A stretch of 64,000 nt of DNA, taken from NCBI GenBank assembly GCA_026874595.1, contig CM049314.1, positions 67,886,300 through 67,950,299 of the forward strand, given 5' to 3'. Both the position numbers and the translations under genes were made by a program. This DNA is from Sipunculus nudus (lineage: Eukaryota; Annelida; Sipuncula; Golfingiida; Sipunculidae). Below the pieces are notes generated by a model that was not told the origin of the DNA, made no database searches, and worked only from the letters and a program-made list of their open reading frames with translations. Positions 44,961 through 58,885 of this stretch are shown here, piece by piece; the stretch's first letter is position 1; each line of letters opens with the position of its first letter.

Positions 44961-46329
44961 ATATAAGAGGTTAAATAAACTCTGCGGCCTAGATCCTCCC
45001 TTTTTTCCAAACCAGAGTATATTTTTTTTCCAATCTCATTAGTCTTTCAGGGTTTGACTCACCCTTTCTCCAAATTAATGGATACGCCAACAAGGCCAAA
45101 TCGCCTTCGCGGAAACATGAGCCTGCGTGATTTATTACAAATCTTACCACGGATTCAGATAAGTGAATGTGTTAAATTTCATCTGGTATTCAGTATTAGC
45201 TTTTGATACTTCTCAAACGGGGTCACAAAATAATCAAACTTTTAAATAATAATTATAAAATTATAATTATGTTAAAATTTGTTTAGCTGTAATTTACGGT
45301 GCTCCGCTATTCCTCTATTTTATAGAAACCATTGGTTCTTATAGAACGCATTGAGTCTAGAACCAACAACCTGACATGCAAATCCTTGAACTTATACGGA
45401 CGAGGAATGCAGAAGCTTTAAAACGTAGAGGCAGAGCATTGGATCTAGCTCGTCTAAAATTCATCAGCTCTTGTAATCTATCACTTCCTTCTTATTATAT
45501 TCTGAAAGGGTTGGCCTGTAATTTGTAACATCTCTCCTGCTTTTTAATTCTGATCATTCATGCGGTTCTTTCATTTTGTACCTGGAGGCCACATTATTAA
45601 AATGGAAGGCTTATTTTACTGAGATTGTGTACAAGTTCATCCAGTGGAATTTTACAAAGATAACGTACAGTTGTACAGTTAGGAGTTTGCAAGGGCTGTC
45701 GTAATATTCCGATGTAATTTGATTATTATGTCTACACTTCAATTGTTTTGAAATTATTAACTGAATTTGTGTATTAAAAGCCGCAAAACGACATTGTATT
45801 TATTGCATCTAAAGGGGGGATCTTGCTAGATGTACCATAATACTAAAACCATGGTAGCGCTGACAAGAACGAAATAAAAGTCGTCAGGCCTAACCTTGGG
45901 TGCTGTAGTATGTAACAGTTTATGGTAAACCAGTCAGCGATATTATAAATGACACTTGCCATTGAGAAAACTTTAATATAAACCATATGTTAAAAAACTT
46001 TTTTTAAGAATCTACACATAATACGCAGTGATAAGTCTCTTCTTTGCGGTACCCTTAAAGCAGAGCCTTAAAAAGGCGCTGTTCTGATTTCAGTGACATG
46101 AGCATTACAAATTGTTTCAAATTTTCTTCCAGACAAACATCTCTTAGGCATTATCTGAAGCCTAATTTAAGAAAAAAAGTCTACTTTTGTATATTTGAAA
46201 TCCTCATATTTTCCATTTATGGTGTCGATGACATTTTGATCAACACTGAGCGGTACAGTGAACGGAACCCTGAACCAATATATTGCTTACATGGTATTCC
46301 TGCTCAAGCGTTTTCAAAGGTATACGTCA
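44961..46329. other. unassigned AT-rich sequence
   Basis: No gene recognised. The open frame at 46098-46424 (108 codons) runs into a poly-G tract and has no recognisable motif. Confidence 0.4.
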
Positions 46330-46760
46330 TTTCCCCTGCACTCCTGACACTGGTGTCGCTACAAACTCAGCTTTTGTATAATTCTTCGTTCAATAAGAAC
46401 CTGGCGGGGGGGGGGGGGATTTAAAGGGATTCCACATTGTCAGGTTTCTCATTGATTCTCCTCTTACCTTGTTAAAGTAACAGTCAAAGGAATTACACAG
46501 GATAGGTGGTGTCATCAGTCAGTTATAGGCATATGTGCTTAATGTTAAAGTGAACGCGTATCTATTGGACGGAAAGTAATGGAATTCCGACGGTTAGGGA
46601 ATGTCTCATCTTTCTTAAAGTTTGACACTTTAAGATTAAAGAAACCGTTTTATGCTCTTTTAAGGTGGGTGGTTCCTTCAAGATTATTTGAACTTAAATG
46701 ACCCCCTGCACGTCAGTAATTCTCCATGGATAACACAGTTGACAATAAATTTCTGGAAAT
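46330..46760 (+). repeat. diverged dispersed repeat (family Q, copy 2) with G run
   Basis: Matches 26195-26480 in several ordered blocks. Its right part (GGTGGGTGGTTCCTTCAAGA, then CCATGGATAACA, about 46660-46745) matches 53920-54010. A G13-14 run lies at about 46405-46418. Confidence 0.4.
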
Positions 46761-46973
46761 GTGTAGATGGAATAATTTCATTTTTTGTTTTTTTTTTTTT
46801 TTTGTTTCGAGGGTTTCTTCACTTAATAAATATGGTTTTATTGCCACAACTCTTATCTTCAATTTTTAGCTGAAAGGCTCCTTAGACATTGTAGCATGTA
46901 AATAGTCCATGACACAAAGCAATAAAGACCGGGATAAAAATGTAAATACTTTAAATGAGGCATTTGGAGGCAG

Positions 46974-47280
46974 ATACAGTAGAGCCTTGAGTATCTGTAT
47001 TTCTTTTTACCAAACATTTGGTTTTCTAAAATTTATATTAAGTAGCCAAAGATTTACCTTGATTGAATGTTTTGCTGCTTTTTGGAGGAAAACAATCAGG
47101 ATTTAGGATGGTTTTAAATGATCTCATGAGATGCTTGAGCCAGGATTATTATATTACTGAAATTTGATAATGATATGCCCAATGCACTTCAAAATGTTTG
47201 ACCTTGTGTACCCGTAACCTCAATTATCCGAATAAATTTTGTGTTCCCAAAACCATTCGGATATTCGAGGTTCTATAAGT
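46974..47280. mobile_element. MITE-like element with TAGAACCTCGAATAT-type ends
   Basis: The left end TAGAGCCTTGAGTATCTGTA is matched by the inverted right end TAGAACCTCGAATATCCGAA, with most bases agreeing over 20 positions. The interior of about 300 bp is AT-rich and contains a second inverted pair, ATTATCCGAAT / ATTCGGATAT. Non-coding; resembles pogo-type terminal repeats as at 19906. Confidence 0.4.
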
Positions 47281-47329
47281 TATTTGGATGTCATCAAAAG
47301 AATGCAGTTATGTGCTAACTATAAATGAA

Positions 47330-48690
47330 AGCTCATTCATACATTACTTTCTCCAGGTCCACACATTTTTTTTAATGGCTGTTAATAATCCTTTACAACC
47401 ATTCAAGAAAACTGGCATTTTATCATCCATTACGGCAATCCCTTTCAAAGTTAATCGCTGTATATTTTTGCCTGATAAGAAACATTTATCTTTCATTTTA
47501 TTTTCAAATTTTATTTATTGTTACGGTATTTATCAGCATTTATCAGCAATGATCATTAATTCTGTGATCAAAGGTGCTTGAAAGTTTAGAAATAATTTTA
47601 GAGACCTCTTTTAAGCTGAACAAATATATAAAGTAGAATCATATGCTTTATGTCTTGTTACCCTGACAGATGACCCATGCAAACATGGTGTAACAGAACC
47701 AAAATCATTGTATGCTTTAATGGCTATCTCTATAAAAGCGGAACCATACAATTGTATGTTAGTCACATCCTTGAACTTTGACTCCAAAACACGTGTCATT
47801 ACAACGTTTCCTGCTAATCCTCTGTTATTAAAGACAAGCAGGAGATTTTGAAGGTTACGTGTGTTCCTTCATTGCCTGGGGTTCCCATTTGTTTTCCCTG
47901 ACTTTGTTAATGATATGGAACACCCGGCGCTACAGACGATAGGTCGTCTCATTTGTTTGGTAGAGTCATTTTTGATCTACAATTACTCCAATAATAAAAC
48001 CTATTTTTTCAATGTGAATTTTCTCAATGAATTTTATAAACGGTGATTCAGTGATATAAAAATTAGATAGAAATTAGAATCTAAGTGTAAACATCTTATT
48101 GTTTTGCGTATGGCAAAATTCCAGTTCTGTTGTTGATTTACGACAAGAATAAAATGCTATAGGTCTCTTTTAACAGCTGTAATGTTTAGACCAACGTGTA
48201 ATATAAAACATTTTTATGATTTTAAAGATTGTACGTATCATATACTCAGCTAAATCACATGTCATTTGAGTGAAAACGGAAGGTCTAATGATGAGTAAAT
48301 TTAACGATAAATCCATTTCTAATCCTGCCACTAATCGAGATTTGAATAACATATCCATTTTGTGCACTATATTTTGACAATCTTTATGCCATTTTGTTTA
48401 AAATCCCGCCCACGAACAGGTGATTACATATGACACTGCTCAACCATTAAGGCAGAAATTATTTCTTCAGGGGTTCTTTTAACACATTGACGCATTGACC
48501 CTATGCAATTCATGACACATTCTACAGAATACAAGACATCAACATCATCAATCGTCTACTGTGAACAAATTATTACAAGATGATTTTATAACAATCATTT
48601 ATCATACATTAATCACCCGGACAAGGGATTTGTTTACATCTAGTCAAATATTTCACAGAAACGTGTTGTTGAAGATTTCATTTAAGATAA
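47330..48690 (+). repeat. old tandem duplication (family R, copy 2)
   Basis: Ordered blocks match 48770-50425: TTTTTGCCTGATAAGAA, CTCATTTGTTTGGTAGAGTC, ATGTTTAGACCAACGTGTAA, TGAGTAAATTTAACGATAAA and TTACAAGATGATTTTATAAC. The order is kept over about 1.3 kb. Neither copy has a shared reading frame, so this is a non-coding repeat or a segmental duplication. Confidence 0.75.
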
Positions 48691-48769
48691 TTGATGTAAC
48701 TGTCACTTTTTAATGGTTGGCTCTTTTAGAAAAAAATCAACGGGACTCATTTTAAGTCGTCGACAAAAA

Positions 48770-50760
48770 CAGGGTAATTCATTCATTGCCTTTTATCTCA
48801 GCTTTCAATTCTTTTTGGTTTGGCAATGCGATGTATTATCCTAAAAAGTTAATGAAGACGATCCATTAAGACCTTTTAAAAGAAAACAGCCGTACATTTT
48901 TGTCTGATAAGAACTATCTATCCTTCATTTTCTTTTCAAATTATTTCATATTCATTTATTGTTTAGGTAGTGTGGAAAGGCTAGCCGTGACCATTTAATT
49001 CTGTAATTACCGGTACAACAAATTGCCACGATGACTTTACGGACCTCTTTTCTGGTAATAAATAAATATATGTGGTAGAAACATATGATTTTCATTTCGT
49101 TAGCCATACCGATAAGTCATAAATGTTGTAACAGAACCTGAATCTTTTTATGTTTTATTGGATATATCAATTAACTCGGATAGATACAGGTATATTTTAG
49201 TCCAAACTTGCACTTCAAAACGCATATATATTATTCCAACATTTATTACTATTCGTATGTTATTAAAGACATTTAGTACATTTTTTAGGGAAACTGGTCT
49301 TCCTTCATGGGCAGTCTTTCCATTTGTTTTTTTTTTTAACTGACTTTAATTAAGTTATAGGACACCAGGTGCTACCTGGGTCGTCTCATTTGTTTGTTAG
49401 AGTCATTTTGACATAATAAAGATGGACAGATATCTGTAGAGGGGGAAGCAAATGGCGATTCTAAAGGAAACGTTTGATCTTCCTTTCTGTTAGGGACTTT
49501 GAAATTACATATGGGCTTTGGTTAACGCGATATATAAGATTACTGTGTGCTGTCTCAAGACAGGTTTAGAAAGAAACCATGAATATACATAGGCCGCATA
49601 ACGACTATTTTTACTCTGCCTATATATTTTGCAGCGCTTGCTAATTGTCAATTCTCTTGTTTACCGTCTACGATCTTCACTTTGATTGATGGGGTAAAAT
49701 CTGCAAATACAATAATAATGACATCAGTGATTACAATAGTAATTATCCTTATGAAGTTCATCAACAAAAAGACAAAAAAAGAGTTATTTAAAAACTAGTA
49801 AATATTATAATATGAGTGTAAGCACCTTACGGTTTTGGCGTATGGCAAATCTTTTTAATCTGCCATCAATTTTCACCCGGAATCAATACCTTTGGTCTCT
49901 TGTAAAATCGGTCATGTTTAGACCAATGTGTAACATAAAACATTTTATGATTCTTAAGATTGTAAGAATCATATACTTAACTAAATCTCATGCCATTTGT
50001 GTAGAGCCAGAAGATCCAACGTTGAGTAAATTTAGCGATAAACTGATCGCCATACCTGGTCATTAATAGACATGTGCATCACGTTTCCATGTTGTGATCT
50101 ATATTTTTTACATATTGTTGGACATATAGTTTAAAATTGTGTCTACGCGAACGTAAGCTGGCCTAGATTTATCATTAAAAATGATACTGCTCATCCATAC
50201 ATGCAAAGCAAATACTTTAGGTGTTCTTTTAACATGTAATGACTCAATGCACTCATAACAGACCTGACCAAAGAATACCTGGCATCAGTATGATCAATCG
50301 CCTACAATATAAATTATTACAACATGGATTTATAACAATCATTTATCAGCCTGACAGGGAATTTGGTTACATATAGTCAACAATCTCTCAGAAATGTGTG
50401 TTGTTAAAATTTTCCTTTAAGCTGTCTAATCATTAAGCCAATGATGACATGAATTCAACATTTAAACAAAACTGCCTTCTGGAGATACCTTCTCGAGAGT
50501 ATGTCTCTTCAATTCTTCAAAAATACCTTTACGGCAGCGTAACTTCCTTTTACCAGGAAAGTTCGTCTCCATTCAGATGAATGATTAATATTTACAGTAG
50601 TTGTTGAGTAGATGTTGAGTGTTTCTCGGAAGCAAATAAGCATAGAAAGATAATCAGTAAAAATACTTGCCCAACATGCTACATTTATGCTAGTCTGTGC
50701 TTTATAAATGCTATCCCATCTTTGCAGTCTGAATCCAGGATACTCATTTATCAATTCAGC
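48770..50760 (+). repeat. old tandem duplication (family R, copy 3)
   Basis: Direct partner of 47330-48690, with the offset growing from about 1.43 to 1.74 kb through indels. Its last part (50180-50760) also matches 44000-44960. The chain of matches suggests a longer ancestral unit of which copies 1 and 2 are parts. Confidence 0.7.
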
Positions 50761-52168
50761 TGGCAACGTGCCGTTGATATTCGTTTAACTGTGGCACCAG
50801 GGAGATTTTCAAGGGTCTCTACCAGGTCCATTTTGCTGTAACCTTGTTAAGGAGATAGTACCCAGAATGTTAAAGAAGATTTATTCTTCCATTTGTTAGC
50901 AGGTGGTATTTGTGTTTTATCGCATATGGAAAATGGGAAGAAAATAAGATTTCGAGGATCCGCGTATGTTTTTATCTTGTTTCTGTAGTCTGGTATAAAA
51001 TTATATATGGGTTTAATGTCCCCATGGATCACCATGAATCCCTTGCCTGCACTTTATAATAATTTCGATGATCAGTCCTGTGTCAGGCGGACAATAAAAT
51101 GTCGGATTTTGTAGGAAGAATACAACATTTTAGTTTTGCTGCACTTACTTTTTTGTTGCTGGCTAAATACTTTTCCTCGAATTTTATCTATTCTTTTGTT
51201 CTAAATGGTGCAAATAAATCAGACTATATTCAGCCTTGTTGACATTTCCGTGAATTTAAAGCATGAGTTATCAGTACACGGAATATTATCTTTAAAAAAG
51301 GATATACGAAAGAATGCTAACAACCTTAACCCGGTGCTTTATCAAAATAAACGTTTAGCGTGTGCCTTTTAACCACCAATTTATTTGTTGTACTGGAAAT
51401 ATATCTGGCATTTGACAGTGAATATTACTTTCTCGCTATGTAATATAGTTGATAATTAGTTTCGCGCCGTAAGGAGGGAATACTTGTAAAATGGTACGTG
51501 TCTCTTCGTCCTTCTGTGCGTCCGTCTAGCCCCATCACTGATGCCACACTTGACTAGATAAACATATTGCGGGGGACTATTGTCTAAGTCCTTGTTGCTT
51601 TTAAAACGCATTTCTTTTAATGATAATACACGAAGAAGTAATACACATGATATTCCAATCAATCTGAATCGCCGAATAAAAAGTTTAATATTTTATATCA
51701 TATATCTTTTTAAACGACACATGGTTATTTGTCCATACATTTGGTACCCCTTGCAACATAACTGGCCGATCGGATACCCCTATGTCACATGTGTACTGAC
51801 CCATTTTGTTTATGGCATTAGGCAATGAAGCTGATCAGATTCACGTATGGTACTAGGTGTCTTATTTGTACACACACCGACTGAGCCTTCAACTTTCGAG
51901 CATAACTTACAATTGTCAGATCAATGAGTTTCTGTTTCATAATAACAATAATTCTTTAATTTTACAGCTGCTTTGACTAACGGTATTTTGAAATGAAATG
52001 TCACATCATTTTTATTAATATAATTGCAACTGTGATGAAAAAAATGTCAGTTCTCCATTAAAGTCTGAAGTTCTATGCAAGGTTCAAACATCAAGATAAT
52101 AACATCTTGAAAGAAATATAAAAAAAAAAACTTCTACTGCTTTGACTACTACTACTTCTGCTAATAAT

Positions 52169-52210
<42 letters not shown>

Positions 52211-52539
52211 TGTGTATTGCTTAAAAACTAATTATTTTTCGTCAGTGAAAGGATATTTGGAATTATTTTTACAGAACTTTAATTTTAAAAACAATTTTAA
52301 AAAATATAAATCGGCCGACAAAACGATAATCTGTGTAACATTGTATACATCGGTGCTTTTGATATATATGTACATACAGTTTTAATGATAAATATTTACA
52401 ATTCTCGGTGCCACATTCCTTTAACATAACATCAAATTTAACATTTAAAGCCTCCAATAGATTACATTTTTCTGCACTTTGATATTTTGTTAACCTCATT
52501 GTTTGGATTCACAATTCCTTCTAAATTAGTTCAATGAGA
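50761..52539. other. unassigned AT-rich sequence
   Basis: No gene recognised. Contains (AAT)n at 52171-52209. Confidence 0.4.
52171..52209. repeat. (AAT)n microsatellite
   Basis: About 13 AAT units in a row. Confidence 0.95.
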
Positions 52540-53800
52540 CGATGTAATATATTATAATAAAATTATCTGTGATTTGATCTGCCAGCAAGTCCTGTTATGT
52601 CGTTTTGACATTTGCCTCCTCTATATCAAAATGCGACTGCTGCAAAGGTGACCCAAGGTCAACTCGATCAATCATGGTCGAAGGAAAATGTTACACGTAG
52701 CTTCATTTATCTGGCGTCATATTAATCATTGTGACACATGAACTGTCGGGTACTTCAAACAACAGAGAATGTCACAAAGCTCTAGCATTGTTTGATCTGA
52801 ATTTTTGTTGTTTGAAAATAAATAAGTCCAGTGTGCAGTGTTGTCAGCGGTCATGGAAGAGTTTTGTTAAATACAATGTTACTTTTCGTCTAATTAACAG
52901 TGACCTACTAGACATATAAATCCTCATATTGAAAATTAAAAAAAAAATATATACTGTTTGATTGTACAACTAGTGTCATATCATGGATAAGGCTCGTAAA
53001 TCAACTTGGTTATCATGAACATTAATCATTATGAAACAGACAGGAATGCCCTTATTCTTGAAAACCTCAATAAATTGATTTTATTTGCAAAAGGAAAAGC
53101 TTTGAAATTTAAGAAAAAAAAAACAAAAAGCATGGACCGGTGGCAAGATTGAATGACTTGCAAATTTTACACATGTTACGACTGACCCATAATTCCTGCA
53201 GCAGTCATTTATAGGAAACATAAATGTTGACAAGACTCTTTACCTGGTACTTTGTGGATAACCATTACGGCAATGTTCACAGATTGCGCCACTTTAACAA
53301 ATTCAGTGATTTGACTAAAAGCATTATTAGGTTTTTACATTCGTTTACCATAATTCTCTTACAGAAATGACACAGAAGGCAGCCCTAATTAGTTTCTGGG
53401 CGCATTAATGATTGACTACTCAGGGAAAATGACCCTGCTGAAAAGAAAACCATAACATTTCAAGGATTAGCACTTTAATAGTTTAAATCAAGGGCTGTTT
53501 TGTGTAACATTAATAATATAACCAGCGCCCTTACCTATTGATTATTGGTTTGTAGTCATTACTGTCGCTTATAAGTCGCAAGATAAGAATGTGGCATGAT
53601 AAACTGGGATAATCAGTCATTCAATCACTGATTTGACAAAGTCGGGCACATTTAGGCATTAAAAGACTGACCAATGATTCTTAATGAATACAAAAGTTCC
53701 TACAAACAAAGAAGAGCTCAGGACGCTTATTAGGTCAAATACGGTTCCTAAAATGACAGTGCCTTGTTGTTTTGTTGTAACATTGTTAAAGAAATACCAC
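52540..53800. other. repeat-poor stretch, possible cis-regulatory DNA
   Basis: No microsatellite, transposon or coding frame was seen. It contains homeodomain-like sites (CTAATTAG near 53388, ATTAATGATTGACTA near 53404) and a Sox-like CCTTGTTGTTTTGTTGTAAC (53762-53781). Such short matches are common by chance, so the reading is weak. Confidence 0.2.
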
Positions 53801-56800
53801 AACAGTAAAGACAGGTGGTGAATCAATTTGCTAGAGGTATTCATGATTTATTAGACAAAGAACAAATCTGGTACTCAAATGACATTTCTACGCTACCGGA
53901 AACGGCTCCCTACTTTATCAGGTGGGTGGTTATTCTAAGATTATTCAAAGTAAACCAGCGCCCAATCGAAGTTCATGGATCCATGAAGTTCAAGGGTCCA
54001 TGGATAACAATCTATAAACATCACAATGGCAGTCCTTTGTTGAGGTGATAATGACATACAGGGATCTGTGGATTAAATAAAAGCTTGACTGAGCCTATTT
54101 TCACTGTAAATTGCTAGAATCGATTTATCTTATTCTCTTTCATTCTATTCTTCCTTTTGCAGAACGAATAATTTTCCAAGGAAAGCCCTTCAACAAAAGT
54201 TTGATTATCATTATAGAATAAGATCGAGCAAAGGGTATAAATGTAAAATATCGTTACTTTAAACAAAAACTGGTTAGCAAACCTACTCATACACAGGTTG
54301 GACATTTAATTTTAGGTCTCTCATCAGTTTTGCTCTAGTCATATTAAAGATATGGCACATAGTGTTACAGATGATAGGTGGGCAAACTTGTTTCGATACT
54401 TTTTTTTTGTAATAATTTAAATGGGGAACAGTAACCTCTAAAACGTTTCAATTATAGAACGACACTTCTATGATACCGGAAAACAGGATGACTTATTGTC
54501 TAATTTGACAGCCGCTTAAATAAAGTATTGAAAACGGTAGCACGAACAAATAATTTAAAATCTAAATATGCTGGGTTACATTATATCATGCCTTAAGGCC
54601 TAGATGAGTAAAATTATATGCAGTTATCAAAAGTGCCCTGTCGCTTTCCTAGAAATGAGGTTTTACTCGATCAAAAATACCTGTTGACAATCAAAATTTT
54701 GTGATATGTATGCGAAAAAAAATTGAAAACTTCGTTTTGTCTAAAACATTCAACCATATTAATCATCGTTTAAATGTTTCTACATGTTTTTTTCCTGACG
54801 CCAGCTATGTTTTTGGAAATAGATCGCTAGTACCATCACTAACCGACGAAGACAAGTAATCGATAGATTGTAAAAACATTGTCATCATTACTGAATATTA
54901 CTTAACCACGAAATACAATAATTTCGTGAATAAGATAATAGAATTGTAAGAATTATTCAGGGAATAAATAAACATCCCTTCCTTATTATTCTAGAATTAG
55001 CCGAAATGCTCAGAGAAATCCTATTGGTCGAATAATAAAGCCTTCTTCTATTTTGTTTCTGTCGTCTATCCTGAAACTATCGTAGCCTGGAAGAAACAGA
55101 ACGTTAGATGCGATTTCTGATTACTAATCCACTTAAATAAATCACCCAACTAATCATATTTAATTCTGTCTTAAGAAATGTCACTTGGTCTGAACATGTT
55201 ATTTAAATATATTTGCTATTCCGAGTCTCAAAATTTCTCTCTCTGATTTCAAAATTGTTCGCCATTAATAAGAGGAATGTGAACATAAACTTTGTGATAG
55301 GTTAAAACCCTTTTCGAAAATAAATAATGATAATAATTATGATCAATTTAGATTTAAAATCATATCCATTGTTTTTGCTGGTGGTCTTTTAACCGGAGAT
55401 TTGACAAAAGTTAATTTATTTTCTCAAGAATGCTTCAAAACAGTCAAGCGCTGTATAGAGTGTATTATACCAGGTTAGCTATTTTGAATACATAAACAGA
55501 ATAGGTTTGTGTCTTTCATAATAAATGAAGTACTCCTTTCTTCAATTACCTGACTATGATGTTTATTACATTCAGTCAAATATTTACGGAATATACTTTT
55601 TTTGGATGATAATGTTTTCATTCAGAAAGCCTACGTCCACCCATAGTTTTTTTCTTAAAACCCACATATATCTGTGTTAAAGAATTTCATTAATTATTAT
55701 ATGATGAATTTGCACGCTTTACATACATGTTTTAGGATTTTCATGATATTTTATGAAGCACATGATGCCAATTTTTTTTGTATTTGTAGTAGTACTATTT
55801 GTAGTAGAACGTAATAAAGATGTTGGAATTTATTATATTGTTTATCATAACGTGTCTCTTTTTCTGATACATGGAAATACATTACATGATACAATCCTTT
55901 GACAGTCCGTATTAAATAAAAATAAAAAAAAATGTGTAACTGTGAATACAATAATGATATTAGCTATTCCATACAACTCTCGGATAACCTTGTAGCCATA
56001 ATTATAATTCCTTCAAAAATAGCATTTTATGCTCTTAAGTTTCTTATTAAGATAGATGGCTGGGTCAAAACTTGGAAAATGCCCCAATGTAACTAAGTAA
56101 AACATCAAGCCTTTTTTTAGGACAAAGAGCAACATGAAGGGACAGGAAGTGTAAAAAGTTTGTTTTTTTTTTCTCAATAAATTACATAACAAGGAACCCA
56201 GGAGTGGCAGGCAATGTATTTACTATTATGTCATTGTTACTACTGGGGCTCATTGTTTTAAACAAAGAATTTGGTGAGATCTGGTGCGTTTATCCGGTAC
56301 ACGCGATTAATTAGTTTATCAATTAGAAATGTTACATGTTAATTAACTATGTTCACTGCAATACAAGCTTCTTGTTAAACTAATTATTGGGGATTTTGCA
56401 AATAATTATCAGAAGTCAGGAGAGGTACATTTCCAGAGCACAACGCAGTGATCGTCAGAGAGTTAATCTTCACGATGTTTATATGAAAAAATATTGTGTT
56501 AACTTACGATTGTTCCAATAATTCCAATAAAATGCTCCAGATTAGTTCCAGGAGAAACTAACTTAATTGACAAAACATGTTAGTTCACGCTTGTGATGTG
56601 GAGAAGTCATGCTAAGGGGAGATTCTCGCGCTGAATCAATTAGCGCCTGGTTTGTCAGTGGCATCTCTCTGTGTCTTTGACCAGCGAGCTTTATATCCCC
56701 GTCAGCAAAGTTAAGGAATAATTTTGCCTTAAGATCACTGATGCACATCCGAATTAATAAATCCATTGTTGGGTAAATGTAAATACTTTATTTGAGAAAC

Positions 56801-58119
56801 TACAAAAACAAAGGTTAAGAGGTATCAACTTCATAGACCATGGAGTGGTTAATCATCATAACTGTAGAACAAGTGTGAACAGCAGAGATCATGGTATGAC
56901 TTAATCACCATAAACTGATAGTCACTATTCTTCATTTTAAAAGCCGAGACAGGAAATGCCCGCCTGTTGATTTGTTAAATGAAATTAACAATCCTGGGGC
57001 CAATGAACATATTGTTCATCGTAAAGGAGGAGATATTTTTTTCCCAAGAAAATATATGAGTATCGAAAACAATTCAGCTTTACTTGAAAGCTGTGAAATA
57101 TTGAGGTAAAATACATCAGGAAGTCGGTACAGGTATCATGCTTTAACGTTTATATTTTGCCCTTTAACTCATATTTCTCATAACTCATATACCTCAAACT
57201 AATCGTGTTAATTGTATTGTTATTAGAAAGTTTGAATATAAAACGATCATATGTTCTTTCATTGGTTCTATAATAATTAAACCAGGAAAAATATATTCAT
57301 TCATTTGTAACGACTAAGACAAGCAACACTATCAACGGGAATTAGCATATTTACTGTCGACCAATACACAACCACTGAGACATTTTAAGTTACATTTATG
57401 AATAAAGAAAGTATAATAACAAGGCACCTGTTAACGAACTGACAGCCATCACGTGCCATTCGTAAAATAAAATATAACTAGCTGCACCCGTGGAAATCCT
57501 CGGCTCTATCTGATGCATATTTTGTAATGAGCTGATAGGAACTTAACGACGCATATTTTAATCCTAAGGCTTTTACAGGAACTTTTGCCATGTGTTTCAC
57601 TTTTATGATATAAAGATTACTTATGCTCAAATTCTTCAGGACCACCCTCCCCCAAAATATCAACATAAAAAGAAAAAAAAATATTCTGTTCATGAAATGA
57701 CACAAAAAATTAATTTTGGAAAGAGACGCGAGGCATAAACAGGGTGTATGAATTTTTAAGTGAGAAGATTTATTTCCCGATAAACAATATAGGTCCGACA
57801 GCTTCATTGCTTGGGAAAAATTGTAGATATAGCGATTGTATAAAGCAGCATTCTACCGTGAAATTATATGACAGATCCTTTGTATTAGTTGAAGCTTAGG
57901 CGACATCGTGAAACACTATGTTTTTACAGTATAGTCAGTTGAGGGTATAGTCTAAGGCATGTTAACAGACACATGCGTTATTTGTGTACACATGCACATG
58001 TCGTTGAAGTCTCTTGTACGCGAAACGTGTAGCTGCCAATGTGAAAAAGGTAGGCCAGAAAATATATTCCATCAGTATTAAATTTTTGGTTTAAGTACTG
58101 TAAATTGTCATGGAATTAT
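53801..58119. other. unassigned AT-rich sequence
   Basis: No gene recognised. 53920-54010 is related to 46660-46745, and a block near 55550-55600 (TTACATTCAGTCAAATATTT) resembles family R. The rest shows no structure that I can name. Confidence 0.35.
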
Positions 58120-58885
58120 CAGGTCTGATGCAAAACTGGCAACGCTCCCAAATAAAAAAAGAAAGCAGGTAGATATATTTCGATGATAGCATATAGCAAA
58201 GAAACCACTTTAGCCTTGGTTTGTTGCATTGTCTTTCGGCATATTATCGCAAAATGAAATTTACAGATTTTGCTGAAATTTTGTAGAGGGTTAGAGTAAA
58301 ACTGCATCCGCAATCGATTACATTTTAGGAGGTAATCGGAATCAACATTATATATTTTTTTCTTAAGTGCCATAATCACAGTTCCAAAAAGAAATAACTA
58401 AAAGGGGCTATTCCTTTGTCCTCGAGTAGAAGCCGCCCATTCGTATGCAGTTGTTCTGCCACTCGCCTGTTGAACCCGTGTTCCTGAACCATGACAATGT
58501 TTTACATGAAACGTGCACGTATGAACGAACGACTGATTAGTAGATTCTGGCGGGGGTTTAAACGTCCCCAAGAGATTGAGAACCCTTTGAAGTGGGTACA
58601 AAAAAAAACTTTTTTTCAAACAACCCATAAATCGGCCGAACTATTAAAACCATGGTTATCATGGAAAAATACTTCTGAATGTATAAAAAAGCAACGGAGA
58701 TCGTGTAAAGAGTCTCAGATCTTTGTGTCCACTCAACGGAAAAGTGCTCCCTATTAAAAGATTCATGTGGACAATTTGAATTTTCTACTTACTTTTGATA
58801 GAGTAAAATTCCTTTACAGGCGATATAATGAAAATGGGGGTCAGTGGGGATTACAAGTGCCTCCTGAAAAAGCGTGAAAGGCAAA
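58120..58885 (+). repeat. 0.75-kb tandem duplication, unit 1
   Basis: Blocks repeated in order in 58886-59740: TTTTGCTGAA..TAGAGGGTTAG, GAAGCC.C.CATTCGT, ATGAAACG.....ACGAAC.ACGACTGAT, AACCATGGTTATCATGGAA, TTTTGA.AGAG.AAAATTCCTTTA and GCCTCCTGAAAA. Non-coding; the 88-codon open frame 58491-58757 is not conserved in unit 2. Confidence 0.8.

Noticed and set aside
46098-46424. 108-codon plus-strand frame as a gene
   Set aside because: No motif, ends in a poly-G tract, and overlaps a dispersed repeat.
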